64,000 nucleotides of DNA from Sporosarcina sp. 6E9 (GTDB lineage: Bacteria; Bacillota; Bacilli; Bacillales_A; Planococcaceae). The notes below the pieces were generated by a model. That model was not told the DNA's origin. It did not search any database and worked only from the letters and a program-made list of their open reading frames with translations. The position numbers and the translations under genes are program-made. The stretch covers positions 62,001 through 126,000 of the forward strand of contig NZ_JAGEMN010000001.1 in NCBI RefSeq assembly GCF_017921835.1. The letters are read 5' to 3'. This document shows, piece after piece, positions 43,157 through 51,782 of this stretch; the first letter of the stretch is position 1; every line of letters starts with the position of its first letter.

Positions 43157-43645
43157 ATGTTGCCGAAATTGACCGACAATATAGTGAAAGTCCTTTCGAT
43201 ATTATGTGTAATCGCAATTACGGGATTGACAGTTATCGTATTTGTGCAAGTCTTTTCACGATTTATCAAGTTATCGATGCCTGGAACTGAAGAGTTAGCG
43301 AGATTGCTAATTGTTTGGCTGACATTCCTAGGAACAAGTTTAGCCATTCATCAAAAAATGCATCTCGGGGTAAGGTATTTTGTAGGTTTGGTTAGTAAAA
43401 ATAAACAAAGAGTAATAGACTTCGTTATACATATTATTATGATTGTATTCTTTGGTATTTTAATGATTTATGGATTCAAATTAACATGGTCGACTATGGC
43501 AACAACTTCTTCGACACTGCAATTACCAATGGGGTTATTTTATGGTGTCATTCCAATCAGCTCGATATTTTCGATTTACTTCATCCTAAATAATATGTTT
43601 AATCCTACTAGCCGTGGCGCTAAGGGCAGGGAGGCGACCTTATGA
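43157..43645 (+). CDS. dctQ: TRAP transporter small membrane subunit (DctQ family)
   Basis: A 162-residue protein with four transmembrane helices. The family-typical region MPGTEELARLLIVWLTFLGT followed by AIHQKMHLGV is present around residues 38-70. Together with DctM it forms the Na+-driven TRAP permease. Starts behind AAAGGAGG; its stop overlaps the dctM start by ATGA. Confidence 0.93.
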   Translation: MLPKLTDNIVKVLSILCVIAITGLTVIVFVQVFSRFIKLSMPGTEELARLLIVWLTFLGTSLAIHQKMHLGVRYFVGLVSKNKQRVIDFVIHIIMIVFFGILMIYGFKLTWSTMATTSSTLQLPMGLFYGVIPISSIFSIYFILNNMFNPTSRGAKGREATL

Positions 43646-44922
43646 TTATCGCCATTTTAATCGCGTTTTTCACATTACTTTTTTTAGGAATGCCCATCGC
43701 GTTTACTATCGGAATTGTCTCGGCAGGCGTATTGATTTTTAGTGACATTTCATTAGAAATAATGGTCCAAAGAATGTTTGCTGGGGTTAACAACTTCTCT
43801 TATCTAGCACTTCCGCTATTTATACTGGCTGGAAATATTATGGGTGAAGGCGGGCTTACTCGAAGATTAATAGCGCTCGCAGATGCATTGGTCGGAAGGT
43901 TTTCAGGTGGATTAGGCATGACGGCAGTGGTCACAAGTGCTTTCTTTGGAGCAGTATCAGGCTCAACTGTAGCTACCACATATGCTGTTGGATCTGTCGT
44001 TGTCCCAAGAATGAAAGAACAAAAGTACAGCAACTCCTTTATCGCCAGCATCATTGGTCCTGCGGGCGTACTAGGATTAATCATCCCGCCGAGTATAACA
44101 ATGGTTATATTAGGAATCACAGCAAATATATCAATTGGAAAACTATTCATCGCTGGATTTTTACCTGGTATTCTACTAACAGTCGTGCTCTGTATATATG
44201 TGGCCTTCATGTCGAAGAAAAAAGGTTTCGGTGTCGTCGAACAATCGAATCCATCAGGGAAAGAGTTTTTGAAAATTGCTTTGCAGGCATTTTTCCCATT
44301 AATGGCACCCATCTTTATTTTAGGCGGTATTTTCAGTGGACTCGTCACAGCGACGGAAGCAGCGGTCATTGCGGTCGTGTACGGTTTCATCTTATCGATT
44401 TTTTATAAGGAATTAACGTTTAAAAAGTTTAAAGAAATTATGATTAACTCTGCATCGACTTCTGCAATTATTTTAATTATTATTTCAGTTGCGAGCGCAT
44501 TTACTTACGTGCTAACAGCGAATCGCATCCCTGAAATGATATCCAAATTCTTTTTGCAGTTTGCAAGTACGCCATTACAGTTCCTCTTAGTCGTATCGGT
44601 GATCTTATTTATCCTTGGTACGTTAACCGAGGTTACGTCGTTAATCATTTTATTAAGCCCAATCTTCATGCCAATCGCTATGCAATACGGAATCGATCCA
44701 ATCCATTTCGGAATGGTGCTGATTATGAACTTTGCATTAGCGAATATTACACCGCCAGTAGGCCTATCGTTGATTGCGGGATGTAGTATTACGGATAAGG
44801 AAATGGGGATTGAGGACACATTCCCGTATGTATTGCACATCATTGGAATTGTAGCTGTTGTCGTTTTACTCATTATATTTTTCCCAGCGATTTCAACCTT
44901 TTTGCCAAATCTATTTGAGTAA
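43642..44922 (+). CDS. dctM: TRAP transporter large membrane subunit (DctM family)
   Basis: A 426-residue permease with about twelve helices. DctM signatures are LALPLFILAGNIMGEGGLTRRLI, SAFFGAVSGSTVATTYAVG, GPAGVLGLIIPPSI, and FALANITPPVGLSLIAG. Translationally coupled to dctQ. It moves the solute delivered by the DctP receptor. The solute cannot be named; the operon's peptidase and aminotransferase suggest an amino-acid derivative rather than a plain C4-dicarboxylate. Confidence 0.95.
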   Translation: MIIAILIAFFTLLFLGMPIAFTIGIVSAGVLIFSDISLEIMVQRMFAGVNNFSYLALPLFILAGNIMGEGGLTRRLIALADALVGRFSGGLGMTAVVTSAFFGAVSGSTVATTYAVGSVVVPRMKEQKYSNSFIASIIGPAGVLGLIIPPSITMVILGITANISIGKLFIAGFLPGILLTVVLCIYVAFMSKKKGFGVVEQSNPSGKEFLKIALQAFFPLMAPIFILGGIFSGLVTATEAAVIAVVYGFILSIFYKELTFKKFKEIMINSASTSAIILIIISVASAFTYVLTANRIPEMISKFFLQFASTPLQFLLVVSVILFILGTLTEVTSLIILLSPIFMPIAMQYGIDPIHFGMVLIMNFALANITPPVGLSLIAGCSITDKEMGIEDTFPYVLHIIGIVAVVVLLIIFFPAISTFLPNLFE

Positions 44923-44934
44923 GGGGTGCTGTTC

Positions 44935-45273
44935 ATGATTAGAAATACACAAGAAAAAACGGTCATTGAAAATGCGCACGGTGGGATAGGAAAGATTGAA
45001 ATCCATAAAAAGATCACGAAGGAAGATCAGGTGGAGGGGTTATCGTTATTTGCCAAAGTAGTGGTAAGCCCCCACTCGACAATCGGCTATCATCAGCATA
45101 CGGACGATGCGGAAGCTTATTATTTGTTGAAAGGCGAAGGGATTTTCCTTGATCACAACGAAGCGCGGGTTCCTGTAAAAGCGGGCGATTTATGTCTTAT
45201 TAAAAAAGGGCAGAGTCATGGATTGGAGAATCTTACTGATCAAGAATTAGAGATGATTGCGGTTGTTTACTAA
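44935..45273 (+). CDS. Single-domain cupin protein
   Basis: A 112-residue cupin barrel starting at ATG 44935, with AAGGGGTG upstream. The first cupin motif is GYHQHTDDAEAYYLLKGEG with metal-binding His residues, and the second is KAGDLCLIKKGQSHGLEN. Such proteins can be small isomerases, dioxygenases or lactonases, or ligand-binding regulators. It lies 12 bases after dctM, so is part of the TRAP operon and probably acts on the imported compound. Confidence 0.88.
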   Translation: MIRNTQEKTVIENAHGGIGKIEIHKKITKEDQVEGLSLFAKVVVSPHSTIGYHQHTDDAEAYYLLKGEGIFLDHNEARVPVKAGDLCLIKKGQSHGLENLTDQELEMIAVVY

Positions 45274-45336
45274 GACATTTATTAGGAATGGTTCAAATAG
45301 AGCGTGGAAGATGTTGGTGGGTGAATAGTCCCGACT

Positions 45337-45462
45337 TGCAAGCAAAATCATTTATGTGCAAGCAAATGTTAAATCAGTGCAAGGAAACTAGTCCGAACTG
45401 CAAGCAAACTAGCTACAAGTGCAAGCAAATCGCTTGGAGCTGCAAGCAAGTTCGGAACTTGG
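45337..45462. repeat. 21-bp phased repeat array F (TGCAAGCAAA core)
   Basis: Six copies of TGCAAGCAAA, one with a G change, start at 45337, 45357, 45378, 45399, 45420 and 45441; spacings 20, 21, 21, 21, 21. This is the best conserved of the arrays. It lies between the cupin and GntR genes, inside what is probably one transcript. A reading frame continues through it upstream of the GntR start, but its Cys-Lys-Gln heptads only mirror the 21-base repeat. Confidence 0.9.
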
Positions 45463-45512
45463 TGATTGGGTATGAAACAAAGTTTACATATAAAGCAAGT
45501 GAGGTGATGCTT

Positions 45513-46172
45513 ATGAAGAAGATTAAACAAAGCGAGACGTTGGCTGATCAGGCGTATGACTTACTAAAGAAAGCAATTATAATGGGGAAGTTAAAAGGCG
45601 ATGAGTCGTTGCCGGAGGAGAAGATTGCTGCTGACTTGGGAATTAGTCGGACGCCTTTACGCGACGCGCTTAATCGGCTTGCAGCTGAAGGACTGGTCAT
45701 ACATAAAAAAGGTCGTCCTGCGGTTGTAGCTAGTTTTACGAAAGAAAATTCCTTGGAATTCATGGAGTTACGAACCTTGTTAGAAGTGAATAATATTGAA
45801 AAAATCATCTCAAAAATAGACGCATCATTTTTGCTTTTATTGGAAGAAAATCTTGCCAATCAATTAGATGCGATTGAACGGGATCATTACCATGATTTCA
45901 TTGAATTAGACCGTGAATTTCATTTATTATTGGCGTCGCCAAATAAAAACAGCGAGTTTAGGAATATGATTCACCGCGTAAATACAGGCGTCAATCGTGC
46001 GTTTTTAATCTTATCGAGCACGTTGCCAACGAGTGCAAAAGGTGCTTATGAAGAGCATGTAGATATCGTCGAGGCGTTAAGGAAAAAAGATATCCGATTG
46101 GCTAGAAATAAAATCATTGTTCATTTAGATAATGTGGAAAAACGGTTTTTAGGCTATTACGCTAAGAATTAA
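45513..46172 (+). CDS. GntR-family (FadR/FCD) transcriptional regulator
   Basis: A 219-residue regulator. The start is placed at ATG 45513, six bases after GAGGTG; the upstream in-frame sequence is the repeat array. The N-terminal winged helix has LADQAYDLLKKAIIMGKLKG and the HTH AADLGISRTPLRDALNRLAAEGLV. The C-terminal FCD ligand-binding domain has the His/Asp pattern HDFIELDREFHLLLA and EEHVDIVEAL with a metal-type site. Likely repressor of the TRAP operon and patA via GTnnACnGTATAC sites; effector probably the transported anion. Confidence 0.92.
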   Translation: MKKIKQSETLADQAYDLLKKAIIMGKLKGDESLPEEKIAADLGISRTPLRDALNRLAAEGLVIHKKGRPAVVASFTKENSLEFMELRTLLEVNNIEKIISKIDASFLLLLEENLANQLDAIERDHYHDFIELDREFHLLLASPNKNSEFRNMIHRVNTGVNRAFLILSSTLPTSAKGAYEEHVDIVEALRKKDIRLARNKIIVHLDNVEKRFLGYYAKN

Positions 46173-46192
46173 AGGAAAGGTAGGGGCAAGCC

Positions 46193-47830
46193 ATGAAATG
46201 GAATACACCCGAACAACTAGAAGAATTATTATGCGAGGTCGTTAGTTGGGACAGCAGAACCGGGACAGCCGGCGAAATGGAGTTTTCAAGTAAAATAAAA
46301 GACAAATTGCTGGAACTGAAGTATTTTGAAGAAAATCGTTGGCAGATCCAATTTCATGATGCAGGGAAAGGCCGAAACGCAGTGACAGGCTTTTATAATA
46401 GTGGGGTGACAGCTAAAACGATTGTGCTGATCAGTCATTTCGATACGGTCCATATAGAAGAATTCGGTAACTTGGAAGCGCTTGCATTCCAACCGAAAGC
46501 GTTAACGGAGGAACTCAAAACAAAAATTGATGATTTACCTAAGGATGTCCAACCAGATGTTGAATCGGATGCGTATTTATTTGGCCGGGGAACGATGGAC
46601 ATGAAAATGGGCCTAGTGTTGCATCTGCACTTGCTGGAATTGGCAACCACTGAGAAATGGCCAATCAACTTGATTTTATTAACCGTACCTGATGAAGAAG
46701 TGAACTCATCGGGAATGAGGGCGGCTGTCAGTGGATTAATCGATATACGAGAAGAGTATGGGCTAGAATATGAATTATTTTTAAACAGTGAACCTTCATT
46801 TTCACAAAGACCACAAGATGAAAATTATTATATTTACTCAGGAACAATCGGGAAAATCATGCCTTCTGCTTTATTTTACGGAAGGGAAACGCATGCAGGC
46901 GAACCGTTAAATGGGATTACCGGGCATTATATGGCCACTTATTTAACAAAGGCGATGGAGTTCAACGCAGACTTCGTCGAAGAAGTGTACCATGAAAAAA
47001 CACCATTACCAATCTGTTTAAAAATCAGTGACTTGAAAGTAAATTATTCAACACAGACCTCACATCATAGTGCAGCGTTATACAACGTTTTTCTAATGAA
47101 ACAAAATGCAACGGACATTATGAATACGTTCAATAAAACAGCTGTGGCTGCGATGGCTGAATGTGAAATAGATTACAACGCGATTTGTAAACGCGAAGGC
47201 GTCAATCCAATCGGTAAAATTAAAGTAATGGAATACTGCGATTTATTGGCGTATGCAGAAGAAAAACTAGGCATCGCAAAAGTCGTGGAAATAAAAAACG
47301 TCGTGATGGCAGATGAAACACTCGATGAACGCGATATGTCCATCCAAATCAGCGATCAACTCATGTTAAATTGTCAAGAATTAGCACCAGCAACGATCCT
47401 ATTTTATGCACCGCCTTACTATCCGGCGATTAACTCGTCTGACAATGAACTGGTTACAGAAAAGATTGAGCTGACGCAACGAATCTTGAAAGAAAAGTTT
47501 GATGTTAACGCAAAACAAGTTCATTATTTCAATGGGATTTCGGATCTGAGTTATGTTAATTATGATGAAAATGATACAGGTTGGAAAGCATATAAAAATA
47601 ATACACCTTTATGGGGAGATGTATACAGTATACCTTTCGAGGAAATGCAGCAGTTGCAGGCACCTGTGTTGAACATTGGGCCATTTGGGAAAGATGCGCA
47701 TAAGTTGACGGAGCGGTTGCATAAGAAGAGTGCATTTGTGCACACGCCGTTTGCTTTGAAGGCTGTTGTGGAGAGTATGTTTGTTGAACATGTTGAAGAT
47801 AGGGAAGAACTGGAGACGAAATCTATTTGA
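46193..47830 (+). CDS. M20 peptidase family protein, RocB-like
   Basis: A 545-residue protein related to the arginine-utilisation protein RocB. M20-type metal ligands are visible in LISHFDTVH near residue 82, FGRGTMDMKMGLVLHLHLL (Asp near 140), VPDEEVNSSG (catalytic Glu) and LNSEPSF. The C-terminal third has FNGISDLSYVNY and INIGPFGKDAHKLTERLHKKSAF-type residues including LNIGPFGKDAHKLTERLH. It would hydrolyse an amide or peptide bond in the imported compound. Last gene of the TRAP/cupin/GntR operon. An additional GTATACAGTATAC site lies inside its coding sequence. Confidence 0.88.
   Translation: MKWNTPEQLEELLCEVVSWDSRTGTAGEMEFSSKIKDKLLELKYFEENRWQIQFHDAGKGRNAVTGFYNSGVTAKTIVLISHFDTVHIEEFGNLEALAFQPKALTEELKTKIDDLPKDVQPDVESDAYLFGRGTMDMKMGLVLHLHLLELATTEKWPINLILLTVPDEEVNSSGMRAAVSGLIDIREEYGLEYELFLNSEPSFSQRPQDENYYIYSGTIGKIMPSALFYGRETHAGEPLNGITGHYMATYLTKAMEFNADFVEEVYHEKTPLPICLKISDLKVNYSTQTSHHSAALYNVFLMKQNATDIMNTFNKTAVAAMAECEIDYNAICKREGVNPIGKIKVMEYCDLLAYAEEKLGIAKVVEIKNVVMADETLDERDMSIQISDQLMLNCQELAPATILFYAPPYYPAINSSDNELVTEKIELTQRILKEKFDVNAKQVHYFNGISDLSYVNYDENDTGWKAYKNNTPLWGDVYSIPFEEMQQLQAPVLNIGPFGKDAHKLTERLHKKSAFVHTPFALKAVVESMFVEHVEDREELETKSI
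47621..47633. promoter_or_regulatory. Third GTnnACnGTATAC site, inside the RocB-like gene
   Basis: GTATACAGTATAC matches the operators at 41793 and 41990, but lies ~200 bases before the end of a coding region. It could be a distal loop-forming operator or a chance match. Confidence 0.35.
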
Positions 47831-48123
47831 TGTATTCTGGCGTGGGTTTTTCTCTGCAGGTGGTGCTTTTCTGCGGGAATCATCGAATTTCGCCCGAATC
47901 CTGAAAACTTAGTATGCTATAAAACAATCGTTATTTGTATCCGAAAGTTTTTTATATAAGCAAATCTAGGGAGTCCAATTCATCTGCGAATTGGACTCCT
48001 TTACTTTTTTCTATTCGGTTATAAGTCGAATAATCCTTCTTTGCACAGTAAAAAGGTAGCGAATGAAACCCGAGTGTAACTATCTTATCCATTTACCGTC
48101 TAAGTCCTTAGGGGGGGGATTAG
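47831..48123 (+). other. Gap: terminator, leader, possible degenerate repeat array
   Basis: Besides the terminator at 47970, the first part (47845-47900) has TCTGCAGG, TCTGCGGG and TCGCCCG-like words spaced ~17-20 bases. This could be a worn repeat array like A-F, but the pitch is irregular. No gene seen. Confidence 0.3.
47970..48010 (+). terminator. Rho-independent terminator of TRAP/peptidase operon
   Basis: GGAGTCCAATT (47970-47980) with AATTGGACTCC (47989-47999), then T-rich TTTACTTTTTT. Nearly the same hairpin as after proline dehydrogenase (3866). Confidence 0.85.
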
Positions 48124-48609
48124 GTGAAATCCAAATTATTGCTTTTCATTTTAATGCTTACATGCCTGTTATCAATAATGGGGTGTTCCAGGGTTAGTGA
48201 TCGACCAATTGTTGAAAGTGGGAGTGGCGGGACTTCCAAACATACAATCCTGGAACCGCCAATTTTAACGATTAAAGTTGGGGAAGAGACTATAAATCCT
48301 GCTCTGGGCACTTATAGTTGGCGTATTGACAATGAAGACGGGACAGAAACTGTAATAGAGTCAGATTCGTTGGCGCCACCAGAAATGATGAACGACAATA
48401 ATTCATTGCAAGTAACAATAGACACGAACGTTGAACTGAACTTTGAAATACAACCAGATCGTTATAGCGTGAGGATATGGGATGGCGACAATGTTGTAAG
48501 CGCCTCAGATAAAGTGGTTCTTTCTAGTAAAGGAAAAGTTATTTACGAAGTGCTCGCACACTGGGAACAAGGAACAGCAAGTTATGTCTTTTCTTTAGAG
48601 ATTGAATAG
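48124..48609 (+). CDS. Small lipoprotein, unknown function
   Basis: A 161-residue lipoprotein starting at GTG 48124 behind a run of G. Signal peptide with lipobox SIMGC (Cys21). The mature part is beta-rich and acidic, with GTYSWRIDNEDGTETVIESD and VRIWDGDNVVSASD, resembling small immunoglobulin-like surface lipoproteins of Bacillus. No catalytic motif. Isolated gene at the border of the accessory region. Confidence 0.75.
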   Translation: MKSKLLLFILMLTCLLSIMGCSRVSDRPIVESGSGGTSKHTILEPPILTIKVGEETINPALGTYSWRIDNEDGTETVIESDSLAPPEMMNDNNSLQVTIDTNVELNFEIQPDRYSVRIWDGDNVVSASDKVVLSSKGKVIYEVLAHWEQGTASYVFSLEIE

Positions 48610-48686
48610 ATTTATTAAATAGACGCTATTAATTCATAACGGGTTCTCTTAACCTTTATACGTATAACAATAAAAGGAGGTATTAC

Positions 48687-48843
48687 GTGAACAAATACAA
48701 ACTTTGAAGATGATATGTCGAACAAATTGCCTGTTGGTGCAAAAATCTTTTCGGCTTAAGAATCGGGAAAAGTTGGAGGGCCAATTTTACTTGTAGAATT
48801 AGAGAAATAGCTATATAAATACTACGGGCTTGTGGAGGGTTAA
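48687..48843 (+). pseudogene. Decayed small gene with frameshift and two stops
   Basis: An intact AAAGGAGG and GTG start (48687) lead into a few codons, then a frameshift. From 48700 onward another frame encodes EDDMSNKLPVGAKIFSA, stop, ESGKVGGPILLVELEK, stop, LYKYYGLVEG, stop. The two internal stops (TAA near 48757 and TAG near 48808) interrupt an otherwise protein-like sequence. The remnant resembles small Bacillus lipoprotein-like or secreted proteins, but no family name is offered. Confidence 0.6.
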
Positions 48844-48884
48844 CCAATTTAAATTGACCTATATCCATAAAAATGAACATCAAG

Positions 48885-48928
48885 AGCCTAATTCCTTGCC
48901 AAAAATACGCAGGAATTAGGCTTTTTTT
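48885..48928 (+). terminator. Rho-independent terminator after decayed gene
   Basis: AGCCTAATTCCT pairs with AGGAATTAGGCT, followed by seven T. Its preservation indicates that a gene was recently present upstream. Confidence 0.9.
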
Positions 48929-49098
48929 AGCTCTAAATTGGTGAATATGGAAGAAACAGTTGGTAAGAATCTAACGAGCCCTTCTTTTGTGAGTTCTACG
49001 AGCGGTCCCATAAAAGTTGCAGAAAAGCAGTTCATATTTTATGATGAAACTAAGAAAACTAAAATCGTTTCAATAGTTTTATCTGAGGAGGTTGAAAT

Positions 49099-49653
49099 TT
49101 GAAGAGTCGAATCATAAATGGATTTATTGAAGAGTCTGTAGATAATGGTGTTAAGTTCACGATGGATGATTTAGCAAGACGACTTGGAATTAGTAAGCGT
49201 ACGCTATATGAGCATTTTCCATCGAAAGTGAATATATTGGATTCAATTATTGATATGACGCTTGAAGAGTTCGACGACCAGACACGCAATATAATTGAGA
49301 ACCCTAAATTTACGTTGGTGGAGAAAATCCGAAAAGCCATTGTGGTCATGCCGAAGCATAATGAGTTTTACGACACGCGTATTTTAGAGCAATTGAAACG
49401 CTTTTATCCGGAACAATGGGAACGAGTGAATCGTGAATTATATATGTGGGATGACTTGAAAGGGCTGCTCGAAGAAGGTATTAGAACTGGTGTCATTAAG
49501 GATCGTAATATTGATTTGCTAATGAAAATTATTATCGAGGCTATGAACACTACATTCGATCGCCAGTTTTTTTTAGAACATAGTATATCAGTAACCGAAG
49601 CGGTTGAAACGATTGTGGATATGTTATTAACGGGTATTATTAGAGAAAAATGA
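49099..49653 (+). CDS. TetR/AcrR-family regulator
   Basis: A 184-residue TetR-type repressor starting at TTG 49099, with GAGGAGG upstream. The HTH is MDDLARRLGISKRTLYEHFPSKVN around residues 21-44. The C-terminal ligand domain is variable. It lies 90 bases upstream of a MATE efflux gene in the same direction, so it probably controls that pump and itself. Confidence 0.9.
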   Translation: MKSRIINGFIEESVDNGVKFTMDDLARRLGISKRTLYEHFPSKVNILDSIIDMTLEEFDDQTRNIIENPKFTLVEKIRKAIVVMPKHNEFYDTRILEQLKRFYPEQWERVNRELYMWDDLKGLLEEGIRTGVIKDRNIDLLMKIIIEAMNTTFDRQFFLEHSISVTEAVETIVDMLLTGIIREK

Positions 49654-49743
49654 CATGGGACTTGCCATCCATTTTAGTTTGAGATAAATCTAAGATAGCT
49701 TCCACGTTTTAAGGAAAGATAGTAGCTAAGGAAGTGGACATGT

Positions 49744-51072
49744 ATGGGAGAACAACAGTTATTAAACCGCTTAGACACGGAATCCGTTGGAAAGTCATTT
49801 ATGAGGTATTTGATTCCTTCCACAGTTGGAATGATATTGATGGCTATTAATATTGTGGTTGACGGAATTATGGTAGGCAATCGTTTAGGCCCGGTTGCGC
49901 TCGCTGGAGTGGGCATTGCCGTTCCTGTGTATACGATATTCGTAGCGATGTCCCTTTGGATAGGAATTGGTGCTGCAACCCGTTATTCAGCAGAGATGGG
50001 CGCTAAACGGCCAGATAAAGCGCGCGTTATTTTTTCACATGCGATTATCTCTATCTTTATTTTAACGATAATTATTGGGCTACTTGCCTATTTGAATAGG
50101 GCAAAACTTGCGTATTTATTAGGTGCGAATACTGATACCTTCCCCTATGTAGCAGACTATATGAGTATCATGTTATTGTTCGGTTTCGTTTTTACGGTAG
50201 AAAATGCATTTAGCATATTGGTGAGAAATGACGGGGGACCAAATCTGTCAATGATTGCACTTGTCTCAACCTCACTTGTTAATATAGGATTGAATTATGT
50301 ATTCCTTTTCGTACTCGATTATGGGGTAAGGGGAGCTGCGGCGGCAACGGTAATCGGTGCGGCTGTTGGCATGATCATATTGAGTACCCATTTTTTCAAA
50401 AAGAAAAGCAACTTACGTTTCGTTCGCTTCAAATTCGACCAAAAGTTATTCTTAATCGTATTGATCATAGGATTCCCTAGTTTTCTTGCTGAGGTCGGAT
50501 TTTCGGTCTTTACAATTTCGCATAACAACACATTTGAACGCCTTGCAGGAACCGCAGGTGTATCTGCATTTACAATATTGAATTATGTCCACAGCGTTAT
50601 GCTCCTCCTCTTTTTAGGGATGGGTGCAGCGATTCAACCGTTAATTAGCTATTATTACGGGGCAAAGAACGAGGAGAAAATGAAAAAAACATTACGAATG
50701 GCGATTGGGACATCGGTAGGAGCAGGTATCCTCTTTTTCTTTATCGGTCTCTTTGCGTCCGGACCAATTGTAGGTTTGTTCGGAGATTTCCCAGAGGAAG
50801 TGATGGCCCTGGCTATTCCAGGAATTAAACTATTCTTTATCGCTTATCTTTTCATGGGCATGAACTTTGTCATGATGACTTACTACCAATCTATCGGACA
50901 AATCAGGATGGCAACCTGGATTACAGCTTCTAGGGAAATTGTCTTTTTGCTCATCCTGCTTGCAATTCTACCGAAGATATTAGGATTGACGGGCGTTTGG
51001 TTAGCTATTCCAACATCAGAGTTTATCGTATTAATTACAATATTTTATTATCATTGGAAGTGGAACAGGTAA
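49744..51072 (+). CDS. MATE-family multidrug efflux transporter
   Basis: A 442-residue MATE exporter with twelve helices in two homologous halves. Visible motifs are LIPSTVGMILMAINIVVDGIMVGN (TM1), GPVALAGVGIAVPV, and in the second half GMGAAIQPLISYYYGAKNEEKM. NorM/MepA-type pumps export cationic compounds using Na+ or H+. Start at ATG 49744 with AAGGAAGTGG upstream. Paired with the TetR gene before it. Confidence 0.93.
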   Translation: MGEQQLLNRLDTESVGKSFMRYLIPSTVGMILMAINIVVDGIMVGNRLGPVALAGVGIAVPVYTIFVAMSLWIGIGAATRYSAEMGAKRPDKARVIFSHAIISIFILTIIIGLLAYLNRAKLAYLLGANTDTFPYVADYMSIMLLFGFVFTVENAFSILVRNDGGPNLSMIALVSTSLVNIGLNYVFLFVLDYGVRGAAAATVIGAAVGMIILSTHFFKKKSNLRFVRFKFDQKLFLIVLIIGFPSFLAEVGFSVFTISHNNTFERLAGTAGVSAFTILNYVHSVMLLLFLGMGAAIQPLISYYYGAKNEEKMKKTLRMAIGTSVGAGILFFFIGLFASGPIVGLFGDFPEEVMALAIPGIKLFFIAYLFMGMNFVMMTYYQSIGQIRMATWITASREIVFLLILLAILPKILGLTGVWLAIPTSEFIVLITIFYYHWKWNR

Positions 51073-51106
51073 AGAAACAAGGAATTTAGTCAGAGGTGGA
51101 ATTGTT

Positions 51107-51392
51107 ATGCGCGAAAATGACCGAGATAAATTGCTTGGCAGTCGAACGACGAATTTGGCAGAAGAACCGAATCAGTCGCCTCATTATTCACATGATGAGG
51201 CGACGCCCTATTCAGTATTGACCGCTTACCTCTGAAACATTCCAACTTATTGAAGAAGAAATCGGGAATTATTGTGCTGAATTAGATGTCTATGAACAGA
51301 AACCAGTTGACGTTCTTGTATTAATTAAACAACAGGAGATCGTCATTGACGATCTCTTTTATGTCTTATCGGGCCATGGTTGTTGGATATAA
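51107..51392 (+). pseudogene. Possible frameshifted small gene
   Basis: An ATG at 51107 with AGAGGTGGA upstream opens a 42-codon frame, ending at 51235. Immediately afterwards another frame runs to 51392 with protein-like sequence: SETFQLIEEEIGNYCAELDV, then QKPVDVLVLIKQQEIVIDD. Together they look like one gene broken by an indel near 51225. The second part also contains a hairpin (GAGATCGTCA/TGACGATCTC) near 51340, so the reading is uncertain. Confidence 0.35.
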
Positions 51393-51424
51393 ACTAAAAA
51401 GAGTTTTTACTGTGGAGGTATCAG

Positions 51425-51607
51425 ATGTTGAAAAGACCATTTGGAATAAGACTCGATGGTTGTGTTTATGCAACTAGTGGAGAAGATTTAAGTGAAGAAG
51501 AGTTTTCGAATGCTTTTATTGAATTTATTGAAGAAAGAGGATGGTATTTCGGTGGGGCGCTGTACCAGATTGACGAAGAGGGAAATCCTTCAAATGCTAC
51601 GCTCTAA
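51425..51607 (+). CDS. Small hypothetical protein
   Basis: A 60-residue acidic protein starting at ATG 51425, six bases after TGGAGG. Residues include GIRLDGCVYATSG at the start, then DLSEEEFSNAFIEFIEERGWYFGGALYQID. Looks like a compact alpha/beta domain without signal peptide. The family is not recognised. The strong ribosome binding site supports a real gene. Confidence 0.6.
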   Translation: MLKRPFGIRLDGCVYATSGEDLSEEEFSNAFIEFIEERGWYFGGALYQIDEEGNPSNATL

Positions 51608-51782
51608 TCACCCTTCAGGAGAAGAATAACAACCTGAAATAATAAAATACAATGCGAAAACGAAAAGGTTTGAGACTTTACAGTAAGGTGAGGTTCCTGC
51701 AACGGGCCAGGTTGTTGTGAAATATTCTAATTTAAATTATAGATTATAGAAGTAAAATGCTTGTGGAGATGAGGTGAATTAA

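Noticed and set aside
42095..44922. Assigning the TRAP system specifically to C4-dicarboxylates
   Set aside because: The receptor family is broad, and the operon partners point to an amino-acid derivative; substrate left open.
45288..45512. 75-codon N-terminal extension of the GntR protein with Cys-Lys-Gln heptads
   Set aside because: The extension is array F; the GntR domain starts at ATG 45513 with a proper ribosome binding site.
47845..47900. Seventh 21-bp array after the RocB-like gene
   Set aside because: Only three weak words with 17-20 bp spacing; not distinguishable from chance by eye.
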